From Pseudeuparius sepicola (taxonomy: Eukaryota; Arthropoda; Insecta; Coleoptera; Anthribidae), in NCBI GenBank assembly GCA_963920635.1, contig OY987305.1, positions 3,511,153-3,575,152 of the forward strand: a stretch of DNA of 64,000 nt, read 5' to 3'. The notes under the pieces are model-generated. The model worked only from the letters and a program-made list of their open reading frames with translations, made no database searches and was not told the DNA's origin. Shown here one piece after another: positions 10,375 to 23,693 of the stretch; the stretch's first letter is position 1; each line of letters begins with the position of its first letter. The translations under genes and the position numbers were made by a program.

Positions 10375-13300
10375 TTGCGAACCTGGTCTTCACCCCTTTC
10401 CACCTTCAAGACCGAAAAACGTAAAAAAATCGGGAAAACCGCCGTTTTCACTTGCATGACTTTTCTTTTCACGGAAATTAGTTTAAGGCCACCTATTCTA
10501 ACTATCCACGAAGAATCAGAATTTGCGAACCTCGTCTTCACCCCTTTCCACCCCCAAGACCGAAAAATGTAAAAAAATCGGGGAAACCGCCGTTTTCACT
10601 TGCATGACTTTTCTTTTCACGGAAATTAGTTTAAGGCCACCTATTCTAACTATCCACGAAGAATCAGAATTTGCGAACCTCGTCTTCACCCCTTTCCACC
10701 CTCAAGACCGAAAAACGTAAAAAAATCGGGGAAACCGCCGTTTTCACTTGCATGACTTTTCTTTTCACGGAAATTAGTTTAAGGCCACCTATTCTAACTA
10801 GCCACAAATAATCAGAATTTGCGAACCTCGTCTTCACCCCTTTCCACCCCTAAGACCGAAAAACGTAAAAAAATCGGGGAAACCGCCGTTTTCACTTGCA
10901 TGACTTTTCTTTTCACGGAAATTAGTTTAAGGCCACCTATTCTAACTATCCACAAAGAATCAGAATTTGCGAACCTCGTCTTCACCCCTTTCCACCCCCA
11001 AGACCGAAAAACTTTAAAAAATCGGGAAAACCGCCGTTTTCACTTGCATGACTTTTCTTTTCACGGAAATTAGTTTAAGGCCACCTATTCTAACTATCCA
11101 CAAAGAATCAGAATTTGCGAACCTCGTCTTCACCCCTTTCCACCCCCAAGACCGAAAAACCGAAAAAAATCGGGAAAACGGCCGTTTTCACTTGCATGAC
11201 TTTTATTTTCACGGAAATTAGTTTAAGGCCACCTATTCTAACTATCCACAAAGAATCAGAATTTGCGAACCTCGTCTTCACCCCTTTCCACCCCCAAGAC
11301 CGAAAAACTTTAAAAAATCGGGAAAACCGCCGTTTTCACTTGCATGACTTTTCTTTTCACGGAAATTAGTTTAAGGCCACCTATTCTAACTATCCACAAA
11401 GAATCAGAATTTGCGAACCTCGTCTTCACCCCTTTCCACCCCCAAGACCGAAAAACTTTAAAAAATCGGGAAAACCGCCGTTTTCACTTGCATGACTTTT
11501 CTTTTCACGGAAATTAGTTTAAGGCCACCTATTCTAACTATCCACAAAGAATCAGAATTTGCGAACCTCGTCTTCACCCCTTTCCACCCCCAAGACCGAA
11601 AAACCTAAAAAAATCGGGAAAACGGCCGTTTTCACTTGCATGACTTTTATTTTCACGGAAATTAGTTTAAGGCCACCTATTCTAACTATCCACAAAGAAT
11701 CAGAATTTGCGAACCTCGTCTTCACCCCTTTCCACCCCCAAGACCGAAAAACTTAAAAAAATCGGGAAAACCGCCGTTTTCACTTGCATGACTTTTCTTT
11801 TCACGGAAATTAGTTTAAGGCCACCTATTCTAACTATCCACGAAGAATCAGAATTTGCGAACCTCGTCTTCACCCCTTTCCACCCCCAAGACCGAAAAAT
11901 GTAAAAAAATCGGGGAAACCGCCGTTTTCACTTGCATGACTTTTCTTTTCACGGAAATTAGTTTAAGGCCACCTATTCTAACTATCCACGAAGAATCAGA
12001 ATTTGCGAACCTCGTCTTCACCCCTTTCCACCCTCAAGACCGAAAAACGTAAAAAAATCGGGGAAACCGCCGTTTTCACTTGCATGACTTTTCTTTTCAC
12101 GGAAATTAGTTTAAGGCCACCTATTCTAACTATCCACAAATAATCAGAATTTGCGAACCTCGTCTTCACCCCTTTCCACCCCCAAGACCGAAAAACGTAA
12201 AAAAATCGGGGAAACCGCCGTTTTCACTTGCATGACTTTTCTTTTCACGGAAATTAGTTTAAGGCCACCTATTCTAACTATCCACGAAGAATCAGAATTT
12301 GCGAACCTCGTCTTCACCCCTTTCCACCCTCAAGACCGAAAAACGTAAAAAAATCGGGAAAACCGCCGTTTTCACTTGCATGACTTTTCTTTTCACGGAA
12401 ATTAGTTTAAGGCCACCTATTCTAACTATCCACGAAGAATCAGAATTTGCGAACCTCGTCTTCACCCCTTTCCACCCCCAAGACCGAAAAACCTAAAAAA
12501 ATCGGGGAAACCGCCGTTTTCACTTGCATGACTTTTCTTTTCACGCAAATTAGTTTAAGGCCACCTATTCTAACTATCCACGAAGAATCAGAATTTGCGA
12601 ACCTCGTCTTCACCCCTTTCCACCCTCAAGACCGAAAAATGTAAAAAAATCGGGGAAACCGCCGTTTTCACTTGCATGACTTTTCTTTTCACGGAAATTA
12701 GTTTAAGGCCACCTATTCTAACTATCCACGAAGAATCAGAATTTGCGAACCTCGTCTTCACCCCTTTCCACCCTCAAGACCGAAAAACGTAAAAAAATCG
12801 GGGAAACCGCCGTTTTCACTTGCATGACTTTTCTTTTCACGGAAATTAGTTTAAGGCCACCTATTCTAACTAGCCACAAATAATCAGAATTTGCGAACCT
12901 CGTCTTCACCCCTTTCCACCCCCAAGACCGAAAAACGTAAAAAAATCGGGGAAACCGCCGTTTTCACTTGCATGACTTTTCTTTTCACGGAAATTAGTTT
13001 AAGGCCACCTATTCTAACTATCCACAAAGAATCAGAATTTGCGAACCTCGTCTTCACCCCTTTCCACCCCCAAGACCGAAAAACTTTAAAAAATCGGGAA
13101 AACCGCCGTTTTCACTTGCATGACTTTTCTTTTCACGGAAATAGTTTAAGGCCACCTATTCTAACTATCCACAAAGAATCAGAATTTGCGAACCTCGTCT
13201 TCACCCCTTTCCACCCCCAAGACCGAAAAACCTAAAAAAATCGGGAAAACGGCCGTTTTCACTTGCATGACTTTTATTTTCACGGAAATTAGTTTAAGGC

Positions 13301-14222
13301 CACCTATTCTAACTATCCACAAAGAATCAGAATTTGCGAACCTCGTCTTCACCCCTTTCCACCCCCAAGACCGAAAAACTTTAAAAAATCGGGAAAACCG
13401 CCGTTTTCACTTGCATGACTTTTCTTTTCAGGGAAATTAGTTTAAGGCCACCTATTCTAACTATCCACGAAGAATCAGAATTTGCGAACCTCGTCTTCAC
13501 CCCTTTCCACCCTCAAGACCGAAAAACGTAAAAAAATCGGGGAAACCGCCGTTTTCACTTGCATGACTTTTCTTTTCACGGAAATTAGTTTAAGGCCACC
13601 TATTCTAACTATCCACAAATAATCAGAATTTGCGAACCTCGTCTTCACCCCTTTCCACCCCCAAGACCGAAAAACGTAAAAAAATCGGGGAAACCGCCGT
13701 TTTCACTTGCATGACTTTTCTTTTCACGGAAATTAGTTTAAGGCCACCTATTCTAACTATCCACGAAGAAGCAGAATTTGCGAACCTCGTCTTCACCCCT
13801 TTCCACCCCCAAGACCGAAAAACGTAAAAAAATCGGGGAAACCGCCGTTTTCACTTGCATGACTTTTCTTTTCACGGAAATTAGTTTAAGGCCACCTATT
13901 CTAACTATCCACAAAGAATCAGAATTTGCGAACCTCGTCTTCACCCGTTTTCCACCCCCAAGACCGAAAAACGTAAAAAAATCGGGGAAACCGCCGTTTT
14001 CACTTGCATGACTTTTCTTTTCACGGAAATTAGTTTAAGGCCACCTATTCTAACTATCCACGAAGAATCAGAATTTGCGAACCTCGTCTTCACCCCTTTC
14101 CACCCCCAAGACCGAAAAACGTAAAAAAATCGGGGAAACCGCCGTTTTCACTTGCATGACTTTTCTTTTCACGGAAATTAGTTTAAGGCCACCTATTCTA
14201 ACTATCCACAAAGAATCAGAAT
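10375..14222 (+). repeat. 26-monomer higher-order unit, copy 1 (3848 bp)
   Basis: First member of a perfect-offset tandem pair: every diagnostic site here recurs 3848 bp (26 x 148) downstream. Markers in order are ctggtc at 10385, accttcaag soon after, T at 10851, accgaaaa in the 11099 monomer, acgcaaatt at 12546, the 147-bp monomer near 13023-13169, gaagcag at 13771 and cccgttttcc at 13947. The internal one-base deletion and one-base insertion cancel, giving exactly 3848 bp. The left-hand context (10227-10374) matches 28281 and 33756, so the start at about 10375 is the native left edge. Confidence 0.88.
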
Positions 14223-14232
14223 TTGCGAACCT
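14211..14232 (+). other. Exchange junction between tandem 26-mer units
   Basis: The monomer at the copy 1/copy 2 boundary is a hybrid. At 14210 it has the a allele (cacaaag), as at the end of the unit (18058). At 14233 it has the G of ctggtc, the allele of the unit start (10385). The start of copy 1 has g at the equivalent first site (10362). The crossover that duplicated the unit therefore fell within the 22 bp between these two diagnostic bases, in sequence common to both parents. This is the pattern expected of unequal homologous exchange between misaligned monomers. Confidence 0.75.
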
Positions 14233-17200
14233 GGTCTTCACCCCTTTCCACCTTCAAGACCGAAAAACGTAAAAAAATCGGGAAAACCGCCGTTTTCACT
14301 TGCATGACTTTTCTTTTCACGGAAATTAGTTTAAGGCCACCTATTCTAACTATCCACGAAGAATCAGAATTTGCGAACCTCGTCTTCACCCCTTTCCACC
14401 CCCAAGACCGAAAAATGTAAAAAAATCGGGGAAACCGCCGTTTTCACTTGCATGACTTTTCTTTTCACGGAAATTAGTTTAAGGCCACCTATTCTAACTA
14501 TCCACGAAGAATCAGAATTTGCGAACCTCGTCTTCACCCCTTTCCACCCTCAAGACCGAAAAACGTAAAAAAATCGGGGAAACCGCCGTTTTCACTTGCA
14601 TGACTTTTCTTTTCACGGAAATTAGTTTAAGGCCACCTATTCTAACTAGCCACAAATAATCAGAATTTGCGAACCTCGTCTTCACCCCTTTCCACCCCTA
14701 AGACCGAAAAACGTAAAAAAATCGGGGAAACCGCCGTTTTCACTTGCATGACTTTTCTTTTCACGGAAATTAGTTTAAGGCCACCTATTCTAACTATCCA
14801 CAAAGAATCAGAATTTGCGAACCTCGTCTTCACCCCTTTCCACCCCCAAGACCGAAAAACTTTAAAAAATCGGGAAAACCGCCGTTTTCACTTGCATGAC
14901 TTTTCTTTTCACGGAAATTAGTTTAAGGCCACCTATTCTAACTATCCACAAAGAATCAGAATTTGCGAACCTCGTCTTCACCCCTTTCCACCCCCAAGAC
15001 CGAAAAACCGAAAAAAATCGGGAAAACGGCCGTTTTCACTTGCATGACTTTTATTTTCACGGAAATTAGTTTAAGGCCACCTATTCTAACTATCCACAAA
15101 GAATCAGAATTTGCGAACCTCGTCTTCACCCCTTTCCACCCCCAAGACCGAAAAACTTTAAAAAATCGGGAAAACCGCCGTTTTCACTTGCATGACTTTT
15201 CTTTTCACGGAAATTAGTTTAAGGCCACCTATTCTAACTATCCACAAAGAATCAGAATTTGCGAACCTCGTCTTCACCCCTTTCCACCCCCAAGACCGAA
15301 AAACTTTAAAAAATCGGGAAAACCGCCGTTTTCACTTGCATGACTTTTCTTTTCACGGAAATTAGTTTAAGGCCACCTATTCTAACTATCCACAAAGAAT
15401 CAGAATTTGCGAACCTCGTCTTCACCCCTTTCCACCCCCAAGACCGAAAAACCTAAAAAAATCGGGAAAACGGCCGTTTTCACTTGCATGACTTTTATTT
15501 TCACGGAAATTAGTTTAAGGCCACCTATTCTAACTATCCACAAAGAATCAGAATTTGCGAACCTCGTCTTCACCCCTTTCCACCCCCAAGACCGAAAAAC
15601 TTAAAAAAATCGGGAAAACCGCCGTTTTCACTTGCATGACTTTTCTTTTCACGGAAATTAGTTTAAGGCCACCTATTCTAACTATCCACGAAGAATCAGA
15701 ATTTGCGAACCTCGTCTTCACCCCTTTCCACCCCCAAGACCGAAAAATGTAAAAAAATCGGGGAAACCGCCGTTTTCACTTGCATGACTTTTCTTTTCAC
15801 GGAAATTAGTTTAAGGCCACCTATTCTAACTATCCACGAAGAATCAGAATTTGCGAACCTCGTCTTCACCCCTTTCCACCCTCAAGACCGAAAAACGTAA
15901 AAAAATCGGGGAAACCGCCGTTTTCACTTGCATGACTTTTCTTTTCACGGAAATTAGTTTAAGGCCACCTATTCTAACTATCCACAAATAATCAGAATTT
16001 GCGAACCTCGTCTTCACCCCTTTCCACCCCCAAGACCGAAAAACGTAAAAAAATCGGGGAAACCGCCGTTTTCACTTGCATGACTTTTCTTTTCACGGAA
16101 ATTAGTTTAAGGCCACCTATTCTAACTATCCACGAAGAATCAGAATTTGCGAACCTCGTCTTCACCCCTTTCCACCCTCAAGACCGAAAAACGTAAAAAA
16201 ATCGGGAAAACCGCCGTTTTCACTTGCATGACTTTTCTTTTCACGGAAATTAGTTTAAGGCCACCTATTCTAACTATCCACGAAGAATCAGAATTTGCGA
16301 ACCTCGTCTTCACCCCTTTCCACCCCCAAGACCGAAAAACCTAAAAAAATCGGGGAAACCGCCGTTTTCACTTGCATGACTTTTCTTTTCACGCAAATTA
16401 GTTTAAGGCCACCTATTCTAACTATCCACGAAGAATCAGAATTTGCGAACCTCGTCTTCACCCCTTTCCACCCTCAAGACCGAAAAATGTAAAAAAATCG
16501 GGGAAACCGCCGTTTTCACTTGCATGACTTTTCTTTTCACGGAAATTAGTTTAAGGCCACCTATTCTAACTATCCACGAAGAATCAGAATTTGCGAACCT
16601 CGTCTTCACCCCTTTCCACCCTCAAGACCGAAAAACGTAAAAAAATCGGGGAAACCGCCGTTTTCACTTGCATGACTTTTCTTTTCACGGAAATTAGTTT
16701 AAGGCCACCTATTCTAACTAGCCACAAATAATCAGAATTTGCGAACCTCGTCTTCACCCCTTTCCACCCCCAAGACCGAAAAACGTAAAAAAATCGGGGA
16801 AACCGCCGTTTTCACTTGCATGACTTTTCTTTTCACGGAAATTAGTTTAAGGCCACCTATTCTAACTATCCACAAAGAATCAGAATTTGCGAACCTCGTC
16901 TTCACCCCTTTCCACCCCCAAGACCGAAAAACTTTAAAAAATCGGGAAAACCGCCGTTTTCACTTGCATGACTTTTCTTTTCACGGAAATAGTTTAAGGC
17001 CACCTATTCTAACTATCCACAAAGAATCAGAATTTGCGAACCTCGTCTTCACCCCTTTCCACCCCCAAGACCGAAAAACCTAAAAAAATCGGGAAAACGG
17101 CCGTTTTCACTTGCATGACTTTTATTTTCACGGAAATTAGTTTAAGGCCACCTATTCTAACTATCCACAAAGAATCAGAATTTGCGAACCTCGTCTTCAC

Positions 17201-18070
17201 CCCTTTCCACCCCCAAGACCGAAAAACTTTAAAAAATCGGGAAAACCGCCGTTTTCACTTGCATGACTTTTCTTTTCAGGGAAATTAGTTTAAGGCCACC
17301 TATTCTAACTATCCACGAAGAATCAGAATTTGCGAACCTCGTCTTCACCCCTTTCCACCCTCAAGACCGAAAAACGTAAAAAAATCGGGGAAACCGCCGT
17401 TTTCACTTGCATGACTTTTCTTTTCACGGAAATTAGTTTAAGGCCACCTATTCTAACTATCCACAAATAATCAGAATTTGCGAACCTCGTCTTCACCCCT
17501 TTCCACCCCCAAGACCGAAAAACGTAAAAAAATCGGGGAAACCGCCGTTTTCACTTGCATGACTTTTCTTTTCACGGAAATTAGTTTAAGGCCACCTATT
17601 CTAACTATCCACGAAGAAGCAGAATTTGCGAACCTCGTCTTCACCCCTTTCCACCCCCAAGACCGAAAAACGTAAAAAAATCGGGGAAACCGCCGTTTTC
17701 ACTTGCATGACTTTTCTTTTCACGGAAATTAGTTTAAGGCCACCTATTCTAACTATCCACAAAGAATCAGAATTTGCGAACCTCGTCTTCACCCGTTTTC
17801 CACCCCCAAGACCGAAAAACGTAAAAAAATCGGGGAAACCGCCGTTTTCACTTGCATGACTTTTCTTTTCACGGAAATTAGTTTAAGGCCACCTATTCTA
17901 ACTATCCACGAAGAATCAGAATTTGCGAACCTCGTCTTCACCCCTTTCCACCCCCAAGACCGAAAAACGTAAAAAAATCGGGGAAACCGCCGTTTTCACT
18001 TGCATGACTTTTCTTTTCACGGAAATTAGTTTAAGGCCACCTATTCTAACTATCCACAAAGAATCAGAAT
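14223..18070 (+). repeat. 26-monomer higher-order unit, copy 2 (3848 bp)
   Basis: Second member of the tandem pair, with all copy 1 markers displaced by 3848: ctggtc at 14233, T at 14699, acgcaaatt at 16394, gaagcag at 17619 and cccgttttcc at 17795. I saw no marker difference from copy 1 inside the unit, which suggests a recent duplication. At 18071 the sequence leaves the unit and continues as it does after copy 0 at 3421. A full alignment of the two copies was not possible here, so near identity is judged from markers and from spot reading. Confidence 0.88.
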
Positions 18071-21000
18071 TTGCGAACCTCGTCTTCACCCCTTTCCACC
18101 CCCAAGACCGAAAAACTTAAAAAAATCGGGAAAACCGCCGTTTTCACTTGCATGACTTTTCTTTTCACGGAAATTAGTTTAAGGCCACCTATTCTAACTA
18201 TCCACAAAGAATCAGAATTTGCGAACCTCGTCTTCACCCCTTTCCACCCCCAAGACCGAAAAACCTAAAAAAATCGGGAAAACGGCCGTTTTCACTTGCA
18301 TGACTTTTATTTTCACGGAAATTAGTTTAAGGCCACCTATTCTAACTATCCACAAAGAATCAGAATTTGCGAACCTCGTCTTCACCCCTTTCCACCCCCA
18401 AGACCGAAAAACTTTAAAAAATCGGGAAAACCGCCGTTTTCACTTGCATGACTTTTCTTTTCACGGAAATTAGTTTAAGGCCACCTATTCTAACTATCCA
18501 CAAAGAATCAGAATTTGCGAACCTCGTCTTCACCCCTTTCCACCCCCAAGACCGAAAAACTTAAAAAAATCGGGAAAACCGCCGTTTTCACTTGCATGAC
18601 TTTTCTTTTCACGGAAATTAGTTTAAGGCCACCTATTCTAACTATCCACAAAGAATCAGAATTTGCGAACCTCGTCTTCACCCCTTTCCACCCCCAAGAC
18701 CGAAAAACCTAAAAAAATCGGGAAAACGGCCGTTTTCACTTGCATGATTTTTATTTTCACGGAAATTAGTTTAAGGCCACCTATTCTAACTATCCACAAA
18801 GAATCAGAATTTGCGAACCTCGTCTTCACCCCTTTCCACCCCCAAGACCGAAAAACTTTAAAAAATCGGGAAAACCGCCGTTTTCACTTGCATGACTTTT
18901 CTTTTCAGGGAAATTAGTTTAAGGCCACCTATTCTAACTATCCACGAAGAATCAGAATTTGCGAACCTCGTCTTCACCCCTTTCCACCCCCAAGACCGAA
19001 AAACGTAAAAAAATCGGGAAAACGGCCGTTTTCACTTGCATGACTTTTATTTTCACGGAAATTAGTTTAAGGCCACCTATTCTAACTATCCACAAATAAT
19101 CAGAATTTGCGAACCTCGTCTTCACCCCTTTCCACCCCCAAGACCGAAAAACGTAAAAAAATCGGGGAAACCGCCGTTTTCACTTGCATGACTTTTCTTT
19201 TCACGGAAATTAGTTTAAGGCCACCTATTCTAACTATCCACAAAGAATCAGAATTTGCGAACCTCGTCTTCACCCCTTTCCACCCCCAAGACCGAAAAAC
19301 TTTAAAAAATCGGGAAAACCGCCGTTTTCACTTGCATGACTTTTCTTTTCACGGAAATTAGTTTAAGGCCACCTATTCTAACTATCCACAAATAATCAGA
19401 ATTTGCGAACCTCGTCTTCACCCCTTTCCACCCCCAAGACCGAAAAACGTAAAAAAATCGGGGAAACCGCCGTTTTCACTTGCATGACTTTTCTTTTCAC
19501 GGAAATTAGTTTAAGGCCACCTATTCTAACTATCCACAAAGAATCAGAATTTGCGAACCTCGTCTTCACCCCTTTCCACCCCCAAGACCGAAAAACTTTA
19601 AAAAATCGGGAAAACCGCCGTTTTCACTTGCATGACTTTTCTTTTCACGGAAATTAGTTTAAGGCCACCTATTCTAACTATCCACAAAGAATCAGAATTT
19701 GCGAACCTCGTCTTCACCCCTTTCCACCCCCAAGACCGAAAAACTTTAAAAAATCGGGAAAACCGCCGTTTTCACTTGCATGACTTTTCTTTTCACGGAA
19801 ATTAGTTTAAGGCCACCTATTCTAACTATCCACGAAGAATCAGAATTTGCGAACCTCGTCTTCACCCCTTTCCACCCCCAAGACCGAAAAACCTAAAAAA
19901 ATCGGGAAAACGGCCGTTTTCACTTGCATGACTTTTATTTTCACGGAAATTAGTTTAAGGCCACCTATTCTAACTATCCACAAAGAATCAGAATTTGCGA
20001 ACCTCGTCTTCACCCCTTTCCACCCCCAAGACCGAAAAACTTTAAAAAATCGGGAAAACCGCCGTTTTCACTTGCATGACTTTTCTTTTCACGGAAATTA
20101 GTTTAAGGCCACCTATTCTAACTATCCACGAAGAATCAGAATTTGCGAACCTCGTCTTCACCCCTTTCCACCCCCAAGACCGAAAAACGTAAAAAATCGG
20201 GGAAACCGCCGTTTTCACTTGCGTGACTTTTCTTTTCACGGAAATTAGTTTAAGGCCACCTATTCTAACTATCCACGAAGAATCAGAATTTGCGAACCTC
20301 GTCTTCACCCCTTTCCACCCTCAAGACCGAAAAACGTAAAAAAATCGGGGAAACCGCCGTTTTCACTTGCATGACTTTTCTTTTCACGGAAATTAGTTTA
20401 AGGCCACCTATTCTAACTATCCACAAAGAATCAGAATTTGCGAACCTCGTCTTCACCCCTTTCCACCCCCAAGACCGAAAAACTTTAAGAAATCGGGAAA
20501 ACCGCCGTTTTCACTTGCATGACTTTTCTTTTCAGGGAAATTAGTTTAAGGCCACCTATTCTAACTATCCACGAAGAATCAGAATTTGCGAACCTCGTCT
20601 TCACCCCTTTCCACCCCCAAGACCGAAAAACGTAAAAAAATCGGGGAAACCGCCGTTTTCACTTGCGTGACTTTTCTTTTCACGGAAATTAGTTTAAGGC
20701 CACCTATTCTAACTATCCACAAAGAATCAGAATTTGCGAACCTCGTCTTCACCCCTTTCCACCCCCAAGACCGAAAAACTTTAAAAAATCGGGAAAACCG
20801 CCGTTTTCACTTGCATGACTTTTCTTTTCACGGAAATTAGTTTAAGGCCACCTATTCTAACTATCCACAAATAATCAGAATTTGCGAACCTCGTCTTCAC
20901 CCCTTTCCACCCCCAAGACCGAAAAACTTTAAAAAATCGGGAAAACCGCCGTTTTCACTTGCATGACTTTTCTTTTCACGGAAATTAGTTAAAGGCCACC

Positions 21001-22660
21001 TATTCTAACTATCCACAAATAATCAGAATTTGCGAACCTCGTCTTCACCCCTTTCCACCCCCAAGACCGAAAAACGTAAAAAAATCGGGGAAACCGCCGT
21101 TTTCACTTGCATGACTTTTCTTTTCACGGAAATTAGTTTAAGGCCACCTATTCTAACTATCCACAAAGAATCAGAATTTGCGAACCTCGTCTTCACCCCT
21201 TTCCACCCCCAAGACCGAAAAACCTAAAAAAATCGGGAAAACGGCCGTTTTCACTTGCATGACTTTTCTTTTCACGGAAATTAGTTTAAGGCCACCTATT
21301 CTAACTATCCACGAAGAATCAGAATTTGCGAACCTCGTCTTCACCCCTTTCCACCCCCAAGACCGAAAAACGTAAAAAAATCGGGGAAACCGCCGTTTTC
21401 ACTTGCGTGACTTTTCTTTTCACGGAAATTAGTTTAAGGCCACCTATTCTAACTATCCACGAAGAATCAGAATTTGCGAACCTCGTCTTCACCCCTTTCC
21501 ACCCTCAAGACCGAAAAACGTAAAAAAATCGGGGAAACCGCCGTTTTCACTTGCATGACTTTTCTTTTCACGGAAATTAGTTTAAGGCCACCTATTCTAA
21601 CTATCCACAAAGAATCAGAATTTGCGAACCTCGTCTTCACCCCTTTCCACCCCCAAGACCGAAAAACTTTAAAAAATCGGGAAAACCGCCGTTTTCACTT
21701 GCATGACTTTTCTTTTCAGGGAAATTAGTTTAAGGCCACCTATTCTAACTATCCACGAAGAATCAGAATTTGCGAACCTCGTCTTCACCCCTTTCCACCC
21801 CCAAGACCGAAAAACGTAAAAAAATCGGGGAAACCGCCGTTTTCACTTGCGTGACTTTTCTTTTCACGGAAATTAGTTTAAGGCCACCTATTCTAACTAT
21901 CCACAAAGAATCAGAATTTGCGAACCTCGTCTTCACCCCTTTCCACCCTCAAGACCGAAAAACTTTAAAAAATCGGGAAAACCGCCGTTTTCACTTGCAT
22001 GACTTTCCTTTTCACGGAAATTAGTTTAAGGCCACCTATTCTAACTATCCACAAATAATCAGAATTTGCGAACCTCGTCTTCACCCCTTTCCACCCCCAA
22101 GACCGAAAAACTTTAAAAAATCGGGAAAACCGCCGTTTTCACTTGCATGACTTTTCTTTTCACGGAAATTAGTTAAAGGCCACCTATTCTAACTATCCAC
22201 AAATAATCAGAATTTGCGAACCTCGTCTTCACCCCTTTCCACCCCCAAGACCGAAAAACGTAAAAAAATCGGGGAAACCGCCGTTTTCACTTGCATGACT
22301 TTTCTTTTCACGGAAATTAGTTTAAGGCCACCTATTCTAACTATCCACAAAGAATCAGAATTTGCGAACCTCGTCTTCACCCCTTTCCACCCCCAAGACC
22401 GAAAAACCTAAAAAAATCGGGAAAACGGCCGTTTTCACTTGCATGACTTTTATTTTCACGGAAATTAGTTTAAGGCCACCTATTCTAACTATCCACAAAG
22501 AATCAGAATTTGCGAACCTCGTCTTCACCCCTTTCCACCCCCAAGACCGAAAAACTTTAAAAAATCGGGAAAACCGCCGTTTTCACTTGCATGACTTTTC
22601 TTTTCACGGAAATTAGTTTAAGGCCACCTATTCTAACTATCCACAAAGAATCAGAATTTG
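14651..22660 (+). repeat. Long-range duplicate of window 1-7700
   Basis: Subtype order and rare markers follow 1-7700 at an offset of 14650 up to about 19830, then 14945 from about 20274. The change of 295 bp is two extra monomers minus one base lost from an A-tract near 20190. Shared rare markers include the taagaaat variant at 5544/20489, the gttaaagg variant near 6046 and 20990, and the recombinant cggccg/ttttctttt monomer at 6217/21162. It overlaps copy 2 of the 26-mer unit at its left. Beyond about 22660 the two stretches diverge, the first copy having a private one-base deletion near 7741. Confidence 0.8.
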
Positions 22661-23693
22661 CGAACCTCGTCTTCACCCCTTTCCACCCCCAAGACCGAAA
22701 AACCTAAAAAAATCGGGAAAACGGCCGTTTTCACTTGCATGACTTTTATTTTCACGGAAATTAGTTTAAGGCCACCTATTCTAACTATCCACAAAGAATC
22801 AGAATTTGCGAACCTCGTCTTCACCCCTTTCCACCCCCAAGACCGAAAAACTTTAAAAAATCGGGAAAACCGCCGTTTTCACTTGCATGACTTTTCTTTT
22901 CAGGGAAATTAGTTTAAGGCCACCTATTCTAACTATCCACGAAGAATCAGAATTTGCGAACCTCGTCTTCACCCCTTTCCACCCCCAAGACCGAAAAACG
23001 TAAAAAAATCGGGAAAACGGCCGTTTTCACTTGCATGACTTTTATTTTCACGGAAATTAGTTTAAGGCCACCTATTCTAACTATCCACAAATAATCAGAA
23101 TTTGCGAACCTCGTCTTCACCCCTTTCCACCCCCAAGACCGAAAAACGTAAAAAAATCGGGGAAACCGCCGTTTTCACTTGCATGACTTTTCTTTTCAGG
23201 GAAATTAGTTTAAGGCCACCTATTCTAACTATCCACGAAGAATCAGAATTTGCGAACCTCGTCTTCACCCCTTTCCACCCCCAAGACCGAAAAACGTAAA
23301 AAAATCGGGGAAACCGCCGTTTTCACTTGCGTGACTTTTCTTTTCACGGAAATTAGTTTAAGGCCACCTATTCTAACTATCCACAAATAATCAGAATTTG
23401 CGAACCTCGTCTTCACCCCTTTCCACCCCCAAGACCGAAAAACGTAAAAAAATCGGGGAAACCGCCGTTTTCACTTGCATGACTTTTCTTTTCACGGAAA
23501 TTAGTTTAAGGCCACCTATTCTAACTATCCACAAAGAATCAGAATTTGCGAACCTCGTCTTCACCCCTTTCCACCCCCAAGACCGAAAAACTTTAAAAAA
23601 TCGGGAAAACCGCCGTTTTCACTTGCATGACTTTTCTTTTCACGGAAATTAGTTTAAGGCCACCTATTCTAACTATCCACAAAGAATCAGAAT

